This document shows, in pieces, positions 34,861 to 43,154 of a DNA stretch of 64,000 nt. Within the stretch, counting starts at the first letter, position 1. The number at the start of each line of letters is the position of its first letter. Source of the DNA: Methanosarcina sp. KYL-1 (GTDB taxonomy: Archaea; Halobacteriota; Methanosarcinia; Methanosarcinales; Methanosarcinaceae); assembly GCF_024372725.1 (NCBI RefSeq), contig NZ_VOUA01000018.1:18926-82925 (forward strand), given 5' to 3'. Made by a program: the position numbers and the translations under genes. The notes under the pieces are model-generated. The model made no database searches, was not told the DNA's origin, and was given only the letters and a program-made list of their open reading frames with translations.

Positions 34861-36201
34861 TCAGGCACCTCCCACAAGGGCACTGGAAATGGCAAGATGG
34901 GGCGAGCCGTCCGACACGGGCACAAGCTGCCCTCCTTTCCCGCACCTGCCTGCAGTCATTTTCAGGTCGTTGCCCACCAGGGCCACGTGGTTCAGGATCT
35001 CAAGGGTCTTGCCCGAGAGGGAGACGTCCCTTACGAGCCCGGCAAGTTCGCCGTTCTTGATCAGGTAGCCTTTTTCGGCATTGAACTGGAAAATCCCTTC
35101 CCCGGTATTCACCTGGCCGCCCCGGGAGCCTATAAGGTACATCCCGTCCCGGACTTCTTCGAGCATTTCCTCAAACTTTGCGTCTCCGTTATCAATGAAG
35201 GTGTTGCTCATCCGGACTATGGGCATGGAATATCCCTGGGCCCTGCAGTTTCCGGGGGTGCCGCCGAGTTTGCCTGCGGTTTCCCTGGAATGGAGGAAGG
35301 AGTTAAGGACGCCTTCTTTGATGATCTCGGTCCGGCTGGACTGGACCCCTTCGGCGTCAAAAGGATAGTACCCGAACTCGTGCAGGGTCGGGTCGTCAAT
35401 GATCGTAACGAGGGGAGATGCGATAAGATCCCCTATCCTGTTTGCAAGAATAGAATCGCCTTCAAGCACCAGGTCGGCCTCCGAGGCATGCCCCACAGCT
35501 TCGTGGGCAAAGACCCCTGCAAGTTCCTGGTCAAGCAGCACGGGCATTGTCCCCCCCTTGGGAGTTTTAGCCTTCAGGAGTTCAACTGCGGAACTGCCTG
35601 CCTTTTTGGCAAGTTCCAGGACGTTTTCCTTTTCAAAGACCTCATACCCGTATCCAAAGCGACTTTCCCGGCCCGCCTGGTACCCACCGTTTTCGGCGGC
35701 CACAGCCGAGACTGCAAAACCGGTATTTAGAAGTTCATAGGCAGATTCCACACCTTCGGAACTCCGGTACTCGATTTTGAATTCGGACTCCATGTACATA
35801 ACTTTCGTACTGTGGACTCCCTCAACCCGGGCATGGGCTTCAATGCTCTTCAAAAGTTCGACCTTGTCCTCAATAGGAACGTCCCTCGGGTCGATTTTGA
35901 TCTCCGGGAGCTTGCCCAGCACAGGAGAGTTTACGGCTGCAAGTTCGACCTCTTCTTTCGGGGTGTTCGAGTTCATAGAAAAAGCAAGTTTTGAGGCAGC
36001 TGAAACCCCCTTCTTAAGGTCAATTTCCCCCTCAACAGCCGTATAGCCCCAGGAACCCCCGCAGAGGGCCCTTATGCCGGCCCCCCTTGTGAAGTTTCTG
36101 GAAATTTCTTCAATCTTTCCGTTGTCCAGGACGATTGAGGTGGAACTGCCCTCAATCACCCTGCAGTCATAAAATTTAATGTCCTGCATAATGTCCTTCA
36201 T
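34861..36201 (-). CDS. tldD: TldD-type metalloprotease subunit
   Basis: A 446-aa protein of the TldD family, the catalytic zinc subunit of the TldD-TldE peptidase. The metal motif HEAVGH at residues 233-238 (in AGVFAHEAVGHASEAD) is intact. The start used is ATG 36201, two bases after the lonB stop; a GTG at 36216 would overlap lonB by 13 bases. Its stop is two bases before tldE. These spacings indicate one operon lonB-tldD-tldE, pairing an ATP-dependent protease with a peptidase that may finish degradation. Cytoplasmic. Confidence 0.92.
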   Translation of the reverse strand: MKDIMQDIKFYDCRVIEGSSTSIVLDNGKIEEISRNFTRGAGIRALCGGSWGYTAVEGEIDLKKGVSAASKLAFSMNSNTPKEEVELAAVNSPVLGKLPEIKIDPRDVPIEDKVELLKSIEAHARVEGVHSTKVMYMESEFKIEYRSSEGVESAYELLNTGFAVSAVAAENGGYQAGRESRFGYGYEVFEKENVLELAKKAGSSAVELLKAKTPKGGTMPVLLDQELAGVFAHEAVGHASEADLVLEGDSILANRIGDLIASPLVTIIDDPTLHEFGYYPFDAEGVQSSRTEIIKEGVLNSFLHSRETAGKLGGTPGNCRAQGYSMPIVRMSNTFIDNGDAKFEEMLEEVRDGMYLIGSRGGQVNTGEGIFQFNAEKGYLIKNGELAGLVRDVSLSGKTLEILNHVALVGNDLKMTAGRCGKGGQLVPVSDGSPHLAISSALVGGA

Positions 36202-36203
36202 GT

Positions 36204-38321
36204 TCAGTTCCTGCACCCGAAAAGGTTCATGGCCTGTACGGAAGCGGGCGTTACTTCCGGAATATCAAAACTGAGTTTTGTAATGTTCTTAAGTTTTTCA
36301 ATGATTGTGTTCTTCCTCGGGCCTATAAGGCTGTGTTCCAGGACTTCCGCAATCGAGGAGACGGGGATGATCTGGATTTTATCCCTGTATCTCTTTTCAA
36401 TCAGGACATCCGCCTCATTGGCTTTGGGGATGATGACTTTCTTCATGCCGGCCTGGGCTGCAGCCTCAATCTTGTAGGTGACCCCGCCCACAGGCAGGAC
36501 ATCGCCCCTGACCGAAAGAGATCCGGTCATTGCAACTGTCTGGTCCACGGGAATCTTCTCGAATGCCGAGATGACTGCCGTGGCAATGGAAACCGAGGCA
36601 CTGTCCCCTTCAACACCTTCATACGTCCCCACGAACTGGATGTGGACGTCATGGTTTGTAATGTCGGCACCTGTCATGTTCTTGATGACGGCGGACACGT
36701 TCTGGACAGCTTCCTTTGCAATGGCCTTGAGCCTACCCGTGGCAACTATGCGCCCTTCGCCCCCTGACATTGCAGGGGTTACTTCGGATACTATTGGAAG
36801 TACGATCCCGGAGTCTCCACCCATAACAGCAAGCCCGTTGACCCTGCCAACGGCTGCGCCGCTTCTCAGGAAAGACGAGTAGTCCCGCTTCTGTTCAAGG
36901 TAGCGGTCTGCAAGCTGCTGTTCGATGGACCTGGCTATCCGCTTTGCGGCAAGCACGTGTTCGGTTTTCGTGAGGGGAGCGCCCTCGGAGTGGGCAATGT
37001 CTCCTGCCACGCGGACAAGCCCGCCCAGGTCACGGAGTTTCAGGGTAAGGTGGCCTTTCCGGCCTGCACGCCTTCTGGCTTCCCGGATGACTTCTTCTAC
37101 CGCACCTTCGTCAAAGTGAGGGATGTGCCCGTCCCGGAGGACTTCCTGGGCCACGAAACGGACCAGTTTATTCCGGTTTTCGGGGGTGTCTTCCATGGAA
37201 TCCCTCATGTAGACCTCATACCCGTAACCCTTGATCCTGGACCTCAGGGCAGGGTGCATCTTCTGCACCGCATCCAGGTTTCCTGCGGAAACCATAATGA
37301 AGTCACAGGGGACAGGCTCGGTTTTCACAAGAGCCCCGGAACTCCTCTCGGACTGCCCGGTAATCGGGTACTCCTTTTCCTGGAGCGCAGTCAGGAGGCT
37401 CTGCTGGGATTCAAGCCTGAGGGTGTTGATTTCGTCGATGAACAGCACACCCTTGTGGGCCTTGTGGATGTCGCCGGCTTCCACCCTGTCGTGGGCAGGG
37501 GTCTCAAGCCCTCCGGACTGGAAGGGGTCGTGCCTGACGTCTCCAAGCAGGGCTCCTGCGTGGGCTCCGGTTGCATCGATGTAGGGTGCGTGTTCCTTGT
37601 CAAAATTAGAAACAGCCAGTTTCGGGATCATCATCTCCTCTTTCGGAAGGAACTGGCGGGTAAGCATGAGAATCATGATACCTGCGATGATGCCCCAGAG
37701 GAGCTGGCCTACAAAGTAAGAATAAATGATGATGCCTACAACAAAGAGCATCATGAGCATGTTCCGGGCCTGGGCTTTCTTTCTTGCTTCCATCTTGTGA
37801 GCCATGACGATTTCTCTGCCCTTCCCGGCCGGGACTTCCCGTATCTTGGGGTTGTTTGCGTCCTCCATGTTCGGATATACAAGGATATCCTTGAGCTCTT
37901 CCTTGGGGAGAAGTTCTGCCATAGCCTTTGCGAGCAGGGACTTTCCCGTACCCGGGGTCCCGATCATCATGATGTGGCGCCGCTGGCTGGCCGCCTTCTT
38001 GACGACTTCAACCGCATGCTCCTGCCCCAGCACCTGGTCGATCAGGAGTTTCGGGACCTCTATGTTAGAGGTATTCTCGAACTTTTCGAGGTTGATTTCT
38101 TCGTCCATTTCAGACTCTTCCAGACTCTGATCAGGCTCAGACCCGGCAGTAACCCCATGGGACTCCGGGCTGGACTCCTGGCCGGATTCCTGACCGGACT
38201 TATCCATCTCCTGGTCGGCCGCAGACTCGCCTGTGTTCTGATTGGCCCCGTCGATAATATGGACTGGCTCATCAATCTTTCCGGCAGACTCGTCTATGAT
38301 CTGATTAGTATTATACTCCAT
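36204..38321 (-). CDS. lonB: archaeal membrane-anchored Lon protease (LonB)
   Basis: A 705-aa ATP-dependent protease of the archaeal LonB type. Order: an acidic, probably disordered N-terminal extension (1-85), AAA+ domain with Walker A GTPGTGKS (121-128), the membrane hairpin inserted in the AAA+ domain (about 187-225, with YSYFVGQLLWGI), Walker B GVLFIDEIN (291-299), and the protease domain with the Ser574-Lys617 dyad (EGDSASV and GVTYKIEA). LonB degrades damaged and regulatory proteins at the membrane. The N-terminal extension is longer than in many archaeal LonBs, where the AAA+ domain begins close to the start. First gene of the operon with tldD and tldE. A promoter with ATAACGT repeats precedes it. 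Confidence 0.97.
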   Translation of the reverse strand: MEYNTNQIIDESAGKIDEPVHIIDGANQNTGESAADQEMDKSGQESGQESSPESHGVTAGSEPDQSLEESEMDEEINLEKFENTSNIEVPKLLIDQVLGQEHAVEVVKKAASQRRHIMMIGTPGTGKSLLAKAMAELLPKEELKDILVYPNMEDANNPKIREVPAGKGREIVMAHKMEARKKAQARNMLMMLFVVGIIIYSYFVGQLLWGIIAGIMILMLTRQFLPKEEMMIPKLAVSNFDKEHAPYIDATGAHAGALLGDVRHDPFQSGGLETPAHDRVEAGDIHKAHKGVLFIDEINTLRLESQQSLLTALQEKEYPITGQSERSSGALVKTEPVPCDFIMVSAGNLDAVQKMHPALRSRIKGYGYEVYMRDSMEDTPENRNKLVRFVAQEVLRDGHIPHFDEGAVEEVIREARRRAGRKGHLTLKLRDLGGLVRVAGDIAHSEGAPLTKTEHVLAAKRIARSIEQQLADRYLEQKRDYSSFLRSGAAVGRVNGLAVMGGDSGIVLPIVSEVTPAMSGGEGRIVATGRLKAIAKEAVQNVSAVIKNMTGADITNHDVHIQFVGTYEGVEGDSASVSIATAVISAFEKIPVDQTVAMTGSLSVRGDVLPVGGVTYKIEAAAQAGMKKVIIPKANEADVLIEKRYRDKIQIIPVSSIAEVLEHSLIGPRKNTIIEKLKNITKLSFDIPEVTPASVQAMNLFGCRN

Positions 38322-38339
38322 GGTTAGCTCACATATTCT

Positions 38340-38377
38340 AACGTTATTGGATAGACGTTATCTGTTTGATATATACC
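38340..38377 (-). promoter_or_regulatory. lonB promoter with two ATAACGT boxes
   Basis: On the minus strand a TATA box ggtatatatc (38368-38377) is followed by gataacgt and then aataacgtt, two direct copies 14 bases apart that cover the expected transcription start. The position suggests an operator for lonB. The repeats are seen; regulation is inferred. Confidence 0.45.
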
Positions 38378-38805
38378 TGACGCTTTCTAAAAAATAAAGA
38401 ACTCAATGAGAAAATGATCGCAAAAGGCTGGATGTTACAGTAACCTCACTTTAATCTCACATAAATGTTACTGCAACCTCAATTATATCTGCGGCTACTT
38501 ATATAAACATGCAGTATATATAATTAACCTGCCTCCGTATTTATAATATATACGTTTCTTTTGTTATATACGGTTTACTGGTTGTATTTTTTATAAGGAA
38601 AATCACTAAAAAAATAAAACCCTGAAATGAAATAGTAAAAAGTTATCCAACCCAAAATGTCAACTGAATCCTCAACTTAAATCCCCGACTCCACAAATCA
38701 TCCCTACTCTGCAAATCATCCCTACTCTGCAAATCAACAAAATTGACCTTACTCCACAAATAGAGATCGACAGCTATTTAAAAAAATAAAGGGGATTTTT
38801 CTCTT
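38378..38805. other. intergenic region between lonB and a TPR gene
   Basis: No gene. Contains TATA-like tatatataattaa (about 38514-38527), further AT-rich elements, and two copies of catccctactctgcaaat (about 38698 and 38716) with a degenerate third. Confidence 0.5.
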
Positions 38806-39579
38806 ATGTCCAGAAACAAGGTAAAAAATCTCCTTCTCCTCAAGCAGATCCATAACGCTGTGGCCCAGATCAAGAAAGGGAAACTGGATAAAGCCCTTGA
38901 GACCCTTGACAAAGCCGAGAAGTCCGCAAGGACAGCAAAGTCCACTGATGCCCTCTACTACATTCTTTTCACCCGGGGCGGCATCCTCTACACCGCAAAA
39001 GAGTATGACAGCGCCCTGGAAACCTATGGAAAAGCTCTAGAAGTGGGCTCCGAACTCCTCAAAGCCGACCCCGAAAACGCCGACTACCAGCACTACATGG
39101 GCACAACCCTCAGCAACATCGGAAACCTCCTCAAAAAGAAAGGCGAAACCCAGGCCGCCGCCGAGTCCTATTCCCACGCCCGGGAGATCTACACCGCCCT
39201 CCTTACCCGGGACCCCGAAAACGCCGTCTACCACTCCTACGCCGGCGAAAACCTTAACAATTACGGCGCCCTCCTCACCGAGACCGGCTCCCTCGACACC
39301 CTCAACACCGCCTGCGAAGTCCTCTCCGAAGCCGCCGGAATCTACGAAAAACTCCTCTCCGAAAAACCCGACAACCTCGGCTACCAGGCCGAACTTTCCG
39401 TCGCCCTCAGCCAGCTCGGCCACTGCATGAAGCAAATAGGCGGAGACAAAACCGAAGAAGCAAAAAAAGCCCTGGAAAAAGCCCTGGAAATGCAGGAAAC
39501 CCTGCTCACCCAGCAGCCCGAAAACGAAAAAATCAAAGAAGCCATCAATCTAACCCGGGAACGCCTGGAAGGCCTTTAA
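38806..39579 (+). CDS. TPR-repeat protein (257 aa)
   Basis: A cytoplasmic helical protein made of tandem TPR units, for example ALETLDKAEKSARTAKS, SALETYGKALEVGSELLKADPENADY, AAESYSHAREIYTALLTRDPENAVYHSY and KALEKALEMQETLLTQQPEN (quoted in parts). No other domain. Its layout resembles the TPR protein at 41376 (both open with a basic MSR...-type start and end in a helical tail); they are probably paralogues. TPRs bind protein partners; none is indicated. GC-rich synonymous codons are strongly preferred in the middle of this gene (runs of ctc and gcc). Confidence 0.9.
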   Translation: MSRNKVKNLLLLKQIHNAVAQIKKGKLDKALETLDKAEKSARTAKSTDALYYILFTRGGILYTAKEYDSALETYGKALEVGSELLKADPENADYQHYMGTTLSNIGNLLKKKGETQAAAESYSHAREIYTALLTRDPENAVYHSYAGENLNNYGALLTETGSLDTLNTACEVLSEAAGIYEKLLSEKPDNLGYQAELSVALSQLGHCMKQIGGDKTEEAKKALEKALEMQETLLTQQPENEKIKEAINLTRERLEGL

Positions 39580-40105
39580 CTTCCGGGCTCGACTCTCTTT
39601 TTTCTGATCTCGTACAATCTTTTCCATTAATCTTTTCCATTTTCACCCCCCTCTTTTTGAGCTTAAAATCAATTCCCTGCAACCTTAATTCATTGAGTTT
39701 ACTCTGACCGAAACCTGTCTGTTATCTACCCATAAACTGGACCCCACGCACTCACCGTTTGCGAAGCAAACGGCGTTTTCCCAAAAATTAAAAAAAGAAC
39801 AGAATACACACCAAACGACCCAGTGACAGCAGCGACTCAACAGCAACTCAACAACGACTCAACAGCGACTCAAAGACCAGAAGCAGAACCAGAAATGAAA
39901 CCTGAAATAGATATAAAACGAACCCAAAAAGGCCCGAAAAGTGAAAATAGATCTGACAGGTTCAACCACCCCGGGTCATTCAGCTTCCAGCGACTGAAAA
40001 ACCGTCCCCCGGAATCCGGAGCCCGGCAAAACCGCTTTTTCTGATTTTGTTCCTTTCCGGCCTCCGGAAAGGAATGTCGGCATCTCAAACTCGCCACCAG
40101 TGCTA
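39580..40105. other. intergenic region with hairpin and cagcgactcaa repeats
   Basis: No gene accepted. It contains the terminator-like hairpin at 39755 and four imperfect copies of cagcgactcaa (about 39828-39871). Confidence 0.5.
39755..39780 (+). terminator. hairpin ccgtttgc-gaa-gcaaacgg with T-run
   Basis: A perfect eight-base stem with three-base loop followed by cgttttc, 175 bases after the TPR gene. Similar hairpins with a three-base gaa or ttc loop occur elsewhere in the window (about 19810). Confidence 0.5.
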
Positions 40106-40549
40106 TTACAGGTTATCTCCAGAAAAGAGCAACATGTGCATGTAGAGCAGGATCATCAGCCCGGCCACGATCCCCCATATGAACTGCAAAGTAAAGTAAG
40201 AGTAAATGACCAGCCCGAGCACGAAGAGAGTGACCAGGATATTTGCCAGCCTGACCTTCCGCTTCATCCGGGGGTCATGCGGGGTCCCCGCGTCCTCTTC
40301 GTTCCGGTCGCACTCCAGGAAATAGCGCTGTTCCTGCCTCATAAGGAAAAGCAGCCTCAGGACAAGAATATCAATAACAATGCCCCAGAGGAGCTGTCCG
40401 ATGTAGAAAGTGTAGAGAAGGACGGCTGCAAGGAAGATAGCCACGAGTATCCAGTAGGTTTTTTCGTATCTGCTTTTCCCGGAAGGCACGATTCTGCCCC
40501 TCGCCGGGATTTCTTCCCTGCCTCTTTCCATCTCTGCCCCCCTGCCCAT
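40106..40549 (-). CDS. membrane protein built of two LonB-type transmembrane modules
   Basis: A 147-aa protein with four predicted membrane helices in two pairs: residues 32-70 and 102-142. Each pair contains the pattern Y-[ST]-[YF]-[FY]-x2-Q-x2-WGI: YTFYIGQLLWGI and YSYFTLQFIWGI. The membrane hairpin of LonB encoded at 36204 has YSYFVGQLLWGI. By hand alignment of 33 residues the second pair and LonB share 20 identities. So it looks like a duplicated copy of the LonB membrane anchor without ATPase or protease. The linker between pairs (RYFLECDRNEEDAGTPHDPRMKRK in parts) is charged. Role unknown; binding to LonB in the membrane is a fair guess. Confidence 0.8.
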   Translation of the reverse strand: MGRGAEMERGREEIPARGRIVPSGKSRYEKTYWILVAIFLAAVLLYTFYIGQLLWGIVIDILVLRLLFLMRQEQRYFLECDRNEEDAGTPHDPRMKRKVRLANILVTLFVLGLVIYSYFTLQFIWGIVAGLMILLYMHMLLFSGDNL

Positions 40550-40929
40550 GCTGAATATTCATCTCTTTGAATAACTGTTGACATGGATGAAAATTCGAGA
40601 AACTGGAACTAAAGAAAGATATGGAACTCTGAGAATCTATAATTAACCCTCAAATAATATGGAATGAGGGGGAAGAAGGGATGTGGTGTGAGAATAACTA
40701 AGGAAATGTGAGAATAACTAAGGAAAGTACTTTATCCATTATAGCAAAAAAGAGTGAAATGCTGCTTCTTTTATTCCATTTTCATGCTCAGGCCGCTCTC
40801 CTTCGTCGAGCGTGAAAAATCTCCGCCTGATACACCTATTTCCCCAGCCCCGGCTGACCGCCTTCAGACAGGTTCAAAAAAAGAGATACGGGAAGTTTTG
40901 CTGAAACTCACGCCACGGCTGTTCCGGCC
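40550..40929. other. intergenic region
   Basis: Holds the direct repeat gtgagaataactaaggaaa (about 40689 and 40708) and TATA-like sequence. No gene. Confidence 0.5.
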
Positions 40930-41139
40930 TTATGTGAAGAGGTCGAAGATGTTGCCGAGCATGCTGGTGTCGCCTTTGTAGAATTCGGTGTATTTGCAGC
41001 GTTTGCAGGTGACATAGGCGAATTTCTTGTTCTGGACATCGAGGACTTTGCTGATGAAGCCGCCTGTGGCCTGGATCTGGCCGGTTTCGTAGGTGGCGTT
41101 TCCGCATTTGGGGCAGGTGAAATTGATATTTGCGCTCAT
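40930..41139 (-). CDS. zinc-ribbon protein (COG3478 type, 69 aa)
   Basis: Small predicted nucleic-acid-binding protein. Starting at ATG 41139 (MSANINFTCPKCGN) it has two knuckles, CPKC near residue 9 and CKRC near 44, and the conserved stretch GGFISKVLDVQNKKFAYVTC plus a final GNIFDLF typical of COG3478. The open frame extends 27 codons further upstream, but that part is not family-like. Monocistronic, cytoplasmic. Exact role unknown. Confidence 0.8.
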   Translation of the reverse strand: MSANINFTCPKCGNATYETGQIQATGGFISKVLDVQNKKFAYVTCKRCKYTEFYKGDTSMLGNIFDLFT

Positions 41140-41375
41140 TTTTTGGCCTCTGTAAGGGTTTTTTGAAATTTTGAGACGGTATGAAGAATGAAATAGCTTC
41201 ACTCTGGCGCTATTTAACATTTTTGCAAAAATTGGGGAAAGGAAAGGGAAACAGAGGGGATGCGGAGGAGATGCGGAGGAGATGCGGAGGGGAAGGAGAG
41301 AAAAAGGGAGTCAGGTGGGAATCAGTGCCGGAAAAACCAAAACATATATAAAAAAATAAAATGGACATTTAATAT

Positions 41376-42161
41376 ATGTCCAGACCGAACAGACAGAAGG
41401 TCGACCTTACCGCACGGAAGATCGACAGGGCTTTTGCTTTTATTAAAGATATGAAATACAACGAGGCGCTGAAACTGCTCTCCGAAGCTGAGGAAGCTGC
41501 GGAAGAGTCAGGGGACCCGGGCTCTATGTACGATGCTTTTTTTACGAAAGGGAGTTTCCTGCAGGCTTTAAGGTTTTATTCTGAGGCGCTTCCCTATTAT
41601 GAGAAGGCGGCAGGAGTGGGTGAGGAGATGCTCAAGAACAGCCCGGAAAACCTCGATTCCTGGGTCCGGGCCGTAGCCGTCAACACCAACCTGGGAGCCC
41701 TGCAAAGGCAGATGGGGCAGCAGGAAAAGGCAAGGGAGCCTTTCGAGCGGGCTCTTGAGCTGATGCAACATATCCTCGAAAAAGAGCCTGAAAACCCCGG
41801 ATACCGGAAACAGTACGGCATGATCCTGAACAACCTGGGGAACCTGTATACGAGTTTCGAGGAATACGAAAAAGCCGAGGAGAGTTTCGGAAGAGCCCTG
41901 GAAACCTACGGGAAACTGTTCATAAAAGAGCCGGAGAACAGCAGCTACCTCTATTACTTAGGGACCGCGTACATGAACCTTGGCGTCATGCTGGAAAAAA
42001 CCGGAAGAAGGGAGGAAGCCGGAGTAAACATGGAAAAAGCCCTGGAAATCCGGGAGAAGCTTCACGAGATCGAACCTGAAAACCCCGAATATGCGAAAGA
42101 CCTCGAAGTAACCAGGGAGAAACTGAACAAACTTAAAGAAAAAGGGGTTCAGGAAGAATAA
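41376..42161 (+). CDS. TPR-repeat protein (261 aa)
   Basis: Cytoplasmic TPR protein, likely paralogue of the gene at 38806. TPR units are visible as ALKLLSEAEEAAEESGDPGS, EALPYYEKAAGVGEEMLKNSPEN, AREPFERALELMQHILEKEPENPGYR, KAEESFGRALETYGKLFIKEPEN and EAGVNMEKALEIREKLHEIEPEN (each in part). A short TATA-to-start distance (catatataaaaaaata about 30 bases before the ATG) suggests a very short leader. No other domain. Confidence 0.9.
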   Translation: MSRPNRQKVDLTARKIDRAFAFIKDMKYNEALKLLSEAEEAAEESGDPGSMYDAFFTKGSFLQALRFYSEALPYYEKAAGVGEEMLKNSPENLDSWVRAVAVNTNLGALQRQMGQQEKAREPFERALELMQHILEKEPENPGYRKQYGMILNNLGNLYTSFEEYEKAEESFGRALETYGKLFIKEPENSSYLYYLGTAYMNLGVMLEKTGRREEAGVNMEKALEIREKLHEIEPENPEYAKDLEVTREKLNKLKEKGVQEE

Positions 42162-42408
42162 GAAGGGAAGCGAATAATAAAAATAAATAATAAATGAATA
42201 AAAATAAAAAACGGAAAAGTAATAAGTGGGAGAGTAGAGGGAAAGAGGGAGAGAGCAGGGAATTTTGGGTCAGGAGCCAGCAGGAGAAGCAGCTCCCGAA
42301 GTCAGAGAGGATGCAGCAGGCGGGAGTGGAGAAAGAAATATAAAGCCGTGGGGGGTTTCCTTCGCAGGAAAGAAATATTAGAATAGAAGTTAATTACTGC
42401 CTAGAGCC

Positions 42409-42873
42409 ATGAAAATAAAAGCTGTAATTACAATTGCAATTATCATCTCAGCGTCCCTGATGGCGGCCAGGTTCACTCCGGGGATCGACATGGAGCAGTT
42501 CAGGGAGGGAAAATACATCCACCTTGACCAGGTGGTGATAGAGTTTGACAGGAGCGACGCCGAGATCAACATACATTACCACCTGAGCCCCTTTGCCCAG
42601 GTCTACATGTTCCTGTTCGGGAGCAGGCACATGGAACCTAAAATAGAGGAGATATTCTTTGACTTCAAGGAAGTCGACATCCAGAAGATAGGAAGGACCA
42701 ATGCCAGGATCCAGGTGAAAGGCGTATCAAGACAGAACGATGATTACTACCTCCACGACTCAAGGGAATTCGGGATGCGGCCGGACACCCTTACCCTTGT
42801 GTACCCGGACGGGACCATAAGGAACATAGAAAAAGCCAGAGCTACCCCGGACACGTTTTATGCATATACGTGA
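42409..42873 (+). CDS. exported or anchored protein of unknown function (154 aa)
   Basis: No family recognised. A signal or anchor helix (residues 4-20, VITIAIIISASLMAA) is followed by a compact mixed alpha/beta domain with conserved-looking segments YIHLDQVVIEFDRSDAEINIHYHL (in parts), FFDFKEVDIQKIG, and a final TLTLVYPDGTIRNI. The start has tgcctagagcc before it, no strong site. Stands alone between the TPR gene and cysteate synthase. Clean coding pattern; function unknown. Confidence 0.65.
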   Translation: MKIKAVITIAIIISASLMAARFTPGIDMEQFREGKYIHLDQVVIEFDRSDAEINIHYHLSPFAQVYMFLFGSRHMEPKIEEIFFDFKEVDIQKIGRTNARIQVKGVSRQNDDYYLHDSREFGMRPDTLTLVYPDGTIRNIEKARATPDTFYAYT

Positions 42874-43154
42874 GCTTTCCCTGCCTGCAGCCCGGAAGCT
42901 CTCCTTCACATTTTCATATTTCCTTTCGTACGGCCTGGAAGCTCCCTTCAACCTTCCGTCCAGAAAATTTCCTTCCTTATCCCTTGCTTAAAACTCAATT
43001 TTTTAATTCCCTTCTTCTTGAGTTCCGTTTTCCCATTCGGGGCAGACAGTTTCCTTAATTTGCCATGGGTCCCTGAATATGACACAAAACGGATATTTTT
43101 GAGACATTTCAGGAACGTATTTAACAGGAAAAGCCCAATTTTTCCCTGATATCG

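Noticed and set aside
33548..34945. Longer tldE start at 34945
   Set aside because: It would overlap tldD by 85 bases and the added residues are not family-like; ATG 34858 is two bases after the tldD stop.
36957..38327. 456-codon plus-strand frame opposite lonB
   Set aside because: Shadow of a GC-rich gene; lonB has all catalytic motifs and the antisense product has none.
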